From an uncultured Acidimicrobiaceae bacterium (GTDB lineage Bacteria > Actinomycetota > Acidimicrobiia > Acidimicrobiales > UBA10347): DNA of 64,000 nucleotides. Each line of letters opens with the position of its first letter. Within the stretch, counting starts at the first letter, position 1. The stretch is from the NCBI GenBank assembly GCA_905182135.1, contig CAJJAG010000006.1, positions 490,809 through 554,808 on the forward strand, written 5' to 3'. A model generated the notes under the pieces. The model was not told the origin of the DNA. It saw nothing but the letters and a program-made list of their open reading frames with translations, and ran no database searches. Positions 60,812 to 64,000 of this stretch are shown piece by piece. The position numbers and the translations under genes are program-made.

Positions 60812-62056
60812 CTAATGGTGAATCGTGGTTTGTTGGTTAGCTGATGCAACGAGTCGGCCAGCGGTAAAGGTTCGGCGCGCCATGGGCGCGTCGGCAATGG
60901 CGGACCGAAGTGTCGTAGCGTCAATTGCTACAAAGTCGGCAGGATCGCCGACCTGAAAGTTGACCGGTGCGAGGCCCATGGCCATACGGGGCGCATTACT
61001 AACCATGTCATAGGCAACCTGGGGGCTCCGATGGCCGGCCATAACCATGAGCGCAGCGGTCTCGAGTGGATCGCTGCGGCCAACCAGGTTGAACGGGTCT
61101 TGCACGTTGTCGCCACCGGCACCGACGGTCACGCCGGCATCGAGCAACGCGTCGATGGCGGTCAGACCTCGCGGTGGTGCTGTGGCAACGTTGCGGCTCT
61201 GTAAGAAGAGGTTCGTCTGTGGCAGAGCGAAGACGGCCATATTCGCCTCTGCAACCCGCACCGATACATCGTGCTGCACCTTTGGGCTCTGCATACCTAG
61301 CGATACGCAATGGCTTGCCGCCGCGCCATTCGTGAAGCCAGCATCTATGACCTGTTGGGCGTAAATCGGCAATGTCAACACCGAACTATCCAAGGTCTCG
61401 TCTACGTGCAGATCGAGTGGCAAGCCGGCCTCGGTGGCTACCCGAATGATGTACTCGATCATGGCAGCGCCGTCGGGTTCCAGGTGCGGGCAACCACCCA
61501 GCAGATCGACGTCAGCTTCGATTGCTTCGTCGAGTGCTTTGCGGTTGCCGGCCCCGTCGTAGCCCATCAACGGCGAGTGCACCAGTCCCACCGTCTGCAC
61601 CTGGAGCAGCCCTTTGAGTCGAGCTCGGGCCTGGTGGACAGCTTTGACCGAGGCAGCGCCGTACCCCTCGCCAACATTTACATGGCTTCGCACCGCAGTG
61701 ACACCGCGAACGAGCAGCATCTCCATGGCAGTTGTTGCCCGGTCGACGGTGTCGTCGTGTGTGATACGTCCACCTTCAGCTGCCTCAATCCATGCATCGA
61801 TGGCACCCCGCAAATCGCCGGCCGGGTTCGGAACCAGGTCGGCAGTGAGCGCCTTATCCAAGTGCGCATGGGGCTCGGCCATTGCGGGCAGCAACAACCA
61901 ACCACCCAGGTCATGGACAGCATCGCCGGGTTGGACCATGGTCGTGTTCGCATCATTGACTGCAGTAATGCAACCGTCAACAAGATCGATGTCTACGTTT
62001 CGGCCGTCGGCTAGGTGTGCATTGGCGATTCGACCGATTTCAGTAAGGGCCCTCAC
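60812..62056 (-). CDS. Cytosine deaminase-like amidohydrolase
   Basis: Metal-dependent amidohydrolase of 414 aa, closest in motif order to CodA. Metal ligands: AEPHAHLDKAL near residue 60 (His-x-His), HVDETLDS near 215, SHCVSLGMQ near 245 and the catalytic Asp in GAGGDNVQDPFNL near 318. CodA itself acts on cytosine; these relatives may deaminate or hydrolyse other ring amines. GTG start overlaps the LLM oxidoreductase stop by one base (TAGTG), so the two form an operon, probably for breakdown of one N-containing ring compound. Confidence 0.83.
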   Translation of the reverse strand: MRALTEIGRIANAHLADGRNVDIDLVDGCITAVNDANTTMVQPGDAVHDLGGWLLLPAMAEPHAHLDKALTADLVPNPAGDLRGAIDAWIEAAEGGRITHDDTVDRATTAMEMLLVRGVTAVRSHVNVGEGYGAASVKAVHQARARLKGLLQVQTVGLVHSPLMGYDGAGNRKALDEAIEADVDLLGGCPHLEPDGAAMIEYIIRVATEAGLPLDLHVDETLDSSVLTLPIYAQQVIDAGFTNGAAASHCVSLGMQSPKVQHDVSVRVAEANMAVFALPQTNLFLQSRNVATAPPRGLTAIDALLDAGVTVGAGGDNVQDPFNLVGRSDPLETAALMVMAGHRSPQVAYDMVSNAPRMAMGLAPVNFQVGDPADFVAIDATTLRSAIADAPMARRTFTAGRLVASANQQTTIHH

Positions 62057-63210
62057 TATGTCAGCTGCGGTAGAACGCCCTCGGCGATTCGGTGCAACTG
62101 GTCGTCAACCTTGTTGTAGCTGTCACCGGGCATGGCCGGGAACAGCACCAGGTTCTCGATGCCACCCAGGTAATCGCTGTACCACTGGATTTGCTCGGCG
62201 ACGTCGTCGGCGGTGCCAACAAGCCACACCTTGTTCTCGAGCGATTCTTCGAGCGTTGGGATCAGGCCAGCCTCGGCTGGCTTACCGCCCTCGCCCATGT
62301 AGCCCTTGCTCCAGCCGTACGGACCAAGGAACTTCCAGAACTCGTCGTGGCCGTTTCGAACCGAAGCGATCGCTTCTTCGCGTGAGTCGGCGACACATGT
62401 GTTGACAACCAGAGTGCGCTTCTCGCCGACACCAAGTTCAGCGCCGTGGGTCTCGTTGTAGATCTCGGCGAACCGGTCCCAGTAATGCTTCATGAACTCG
62501 TAATGCTTGAGCCACATAACGCCACCCCAGCCGTTGCGTGGTACCTGCTCGAGTGTTGGCGGCGACGTGATTGCCTGCCACATCTCGTACGGGTGCAGCG
62601 GCCGCGGGATCAACGTCAGTTCCTCGACGAAGCCGCCACGATCCGGGATACCAGCGGCAGGGAACTCATAGACATCGCCCTTGAAGCTGAACCTCTCTTG
62701 GTCAAGTGCCATGCGAAGAACGCTCGTGGCTTCGGCAAACTGTTTGCGGTTGAAGTCGTCGGCTTCGGCCTTGTCTGGATTGTCGAACGAACCGATCTTG
62801 CTGCCGAAATTCTCTTGTTCGCGAGGCACGGTGCCACGGCCTATACCGAGCACGCCACGGCCACCTGAGATGTTGTGCATCGTGGCAAAATCTTCGGCCA
62901 TACGCAGCGGGTGCCACATGCCGATGACGTTGAACATCATGCCGATCCGGATGCGCTCGGTGCGTTCAGCCAGGATGCTGCCCAGCATCAGCCCGTTCGG
63001 CACGACCTCGTATCCCTCGTGCTGAAAATGGTGCTCGGTGAGCCAGAACGAATCGAAGCCGAGCTTGTCGGAAAGCACACCCATGTCCAAGATGCGTTCA
63101 GTGGCATCCCAGCACTCTTTGGCTGAATAGCGACGATCGGTCGGCGCTGGCGCGCCAGCGCCAGCGTCTGGCATTTCAACGCCACCAAAAAGAAACACAC
63201 CGGTTCGCAT
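62056..63210 (-). CDS. LLM-class flavin-dependent oxidoreductase
   Basis: 384 aa luciferase-like monooxygenase of the TIM-barrel flavin type. Motifs: GFDSFWLTEHHFQHEGYEV near residue 52, ERIRIGMMFNVIGMWHPLRM near 85 and GRGVLGIGRGTVPREQENF near 118. Such enzymes use FMNH2 or F420 with oxygen to hydroxylate or cleave small rings, sulfonates or pyrimidines (RutA-like). It is translationally coupled to the CodA-like amidohydrolase. The ABC transporter binding protein gene lies upstream beyond a terminator. Confidence 0.88.
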   Translation of the reverse strand: MRTGVFLFGGVEMPDAGAGAPAPTDRRYSAKECWDATERILDMGVLSDKLGFDSFWLTEHHFQHEGYEVVPNGLMLGSILAERTERIRIGMMFNVIGMWHPLRMAEDFATMHNISGGRGVLGIGRGTVPREQENFGSKIGSFDNPDKAEADDFNRKQFAEATSVLRMALDQERFSFKGDVYEFPAAGIPDRGGFVEELTLIPRPLHPYEMWQAITSPPTLEQVPRNGWGGVMWLKHYEFMKHYWDRFAEIYNETHGAELGVGEKRTLVVNTCVADSREEAIASVRNGHDEFWKFLGPYGWSKGYMGEGGKPAEAGLIPTLEESLENKVWLVGTADDVAEQIQWYSDYLGGIENLVLFPAMPGDSYNKVDDQLHRIAEGVLPQLT

Positions 63211-63536
63211 AAGGCTCTACTTCCGCTCGCCCCCGGAGGCTCCTAGCAGTCGCCAGGTCCGGAGATCATCGGTTACAACGGACTCGTCCTTCGGTCCTGA
63301 TGCACTTGACTCTATGCGCCCAACGTGGCGGGGCTGATGTCAGACATCGACTATTCATGAAGCAACGTCTGCGCTCGCCTACGGCTACTACTGGCATTCG
63401 CCAGATCCCAACAAGGCCATCGACACCGGACCTCGTCCTTCGGCCTATAAAAGCAAACGAGGGAGATGCTTTTCAGCACCTCCCTCGTTCACAGATTTGA
63501 CGAATTGTTACTTCCCCAAGGGACGTAACAATTCAG
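63211..63536. other. Intergenic region with terminator
   Basis: About 325 bases between the LLM gene and the substrate-binding protein gene. Besides the terminator at 63456-63489 it contains no supported feature; the LLM promoter should be here. Confidence 0.4.
63456..63489 (-). terminator. Intrinsic terminator after the ABC binding-protein gene
   Basis: AACGAGGGAG pairs with CTCCCTCGTT, extended past one mismatch by TGC/GCA, around a short loop. On the minus strand the stem is followed by TTGCTTTTATAGG, a T-rich tract. It lies about 50 bases beyond the stop codon of the gene at 63537. Confidence 0.75.
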
Positions 63537-64000
63537 TTAGAAGCCGATCGACGGATCGATAAACTCGTTCGTCACGAGGTCTTCAGCCGTCAGGCCTTCG
63601 AGCACGGTGACCGAAGGGACCTGTTCCCTGATTGCCGTGATGATGTCGGCAACTCGGTCAAGGTCGAAGTTGCCCAGTGTGTCGTCGGGACCGTTCGAGA
63701 CCAGGCCGAGATCGGTCATGACCCGCACGCTGTTCGCAACCGAGTCATCGGTGAGCTGCCAGAAGCTGTCGAGATCAACCACTGCCTGCACGATGGCAGC
63801 GTTGGTTGCGACAGGGTCGTTCTGGAAGTCAACGGCCGACTGCTGAATCAGTGGCACGAGTGCCCCAAGACAAGAACGGGCTGCCTCATCGAGGCGGCTA
63901 TCAAGGATCGCAACGGCGCCCTGGTAGATCGGGAAGCCCGAATCGTGGATCAACAAGAAGTCGACAGGCTTGCCCCAGTCGGTGAAAATATTCTCGTAGT
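63537..64000 (-). CDS. ABC transporter substrate-binding protein (NMT1/SsuA-like), truncated by window edge
   Basis: C-terminal 154 residues of a periplasmic-type binding protein; the frame continues out of the window at 64000. Visible sequence includes DFLLIHDSGFPIYQGAVAIL, ARSCLGALVPLIQQSAVDF and a C-terminal VLEGLTAEDLVTNEFIDPSI, fitting the lobe and ending of NMT1/THI5/SsuA-like proteins that bind small organic anions or pyrimidines. With the LLM and amidohydrolase genes next to it, it may supply their substrate. The remainder of the transporter is presumably further upstream, outside the window. Confidence 0.68.
   Translation of the reverse strand, partial: YENIFTDWGKPVDFLLIHDSGFPIYQGAVAILDSRLDEAARSCLGALVPLIQQSAVDFQNDPVATNAAIVQAVVDLDSFWQLTDDSVANSVRVMTDLGLVSNGPDDTLGNFDLDRVADIITAIREQVPSVTVLEGLTAEDLVTNEFIDPSIGF

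Overview
The window is a stretch of chromosome from a GC-rich actinobacterium, most likely a member of the class Acidimicrobiia (Ilumatobacter-like) or a close relative. This rests on gene content rather than any database search: an AddAB pair of actinobacterial type, a RamB/PrpR-type regulator, an MprAB-like two-component system, a DUF5318 protein close to the rpsF-ssb-rpsR-rplI-dnaB block (the same neighbourhood as in Mycobacterium), frequent GTG/TTG starts, and many acyl-CoA dehydrogenase, LLM-flavin and SMP-30 family genes. There is no phage, integrase, IS element, CRISPR array, rRNA or recognisable tRNA.

Layout. 0-9.6 kb: the end of a galactokinase gene, a prenyl diphosphate synthase, an ammonium transporter, a RamB-like regulator, small DUF genes, an SMP-30 lactonase and CobS. 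9.6-21.9 kb: a DNA-repair block made of addB-addA and a translationally coupled Mrr-like nuclease on the minus strand, facing away from sbcD-sbcC on the plus strand. 22-33.4 kb: housekeeping and regulation (TPR protein, upp, an RlmI-like rRNA methyltransferase, an acyl-CoA dehydrogenase, a two-component system, maf, dus). 34.2-42.8 kb: a conserved core region on the minus strand (dnaB, rplI, rpsR, ssb, rpsF, panB, DUF5318, pcnA, a histone-deacetylase-like hydrolase). 43-51.7 kb: a more accessory stretch with a degenerate thioredoxin, a Cys-containing secreted protein, an aminotransferase, a TauE-type exporter, a TauD-type dioxygenase, an ASCH protein and a thioredoxin-domain fusion. 51.8-54.9 kb: a btuFCD vitamin B12 importer under a clear cobalamin riboswitch. 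55-64 kb: catabolic genes, including a NicX-like ring-opening dioxygenase overlapping an alpha/beta hydrolase, a lipoprotein with an internal tandem duplication, and a CodA-like amidohydrolase with an LLM flavin oxidoreductase next to a truncated ABC substrate-binding protein.

How it fits together. Several genes are coupled by 1-4 bp start/stop overlaps (addB-addA-mrr, sbcD-sbcC, rpsR-rplI, ssb-rpsR, pcnA with the deacetylase-like gene, btuC-btuD, nicX-like with its hydrolase, LLM with the amidohydrolase). B12 is both imported (btuFCD) and handled by a late biosynthetic step (CobS). The 55.7-58.7 kb cluster looks like part of an N-heterocycle (pyridine-type) degradation route.

The most unusual non-coding features are two loci (2.74 kb and 45.4 kb) of nested palindromic repeats that share the core CTGTGTCAGACACAG but have different, still perfectly paired, outer stems, and a scatter of 12-24 bp direct tandem duplications, two to four copies each, mostly in intergenic DNA.
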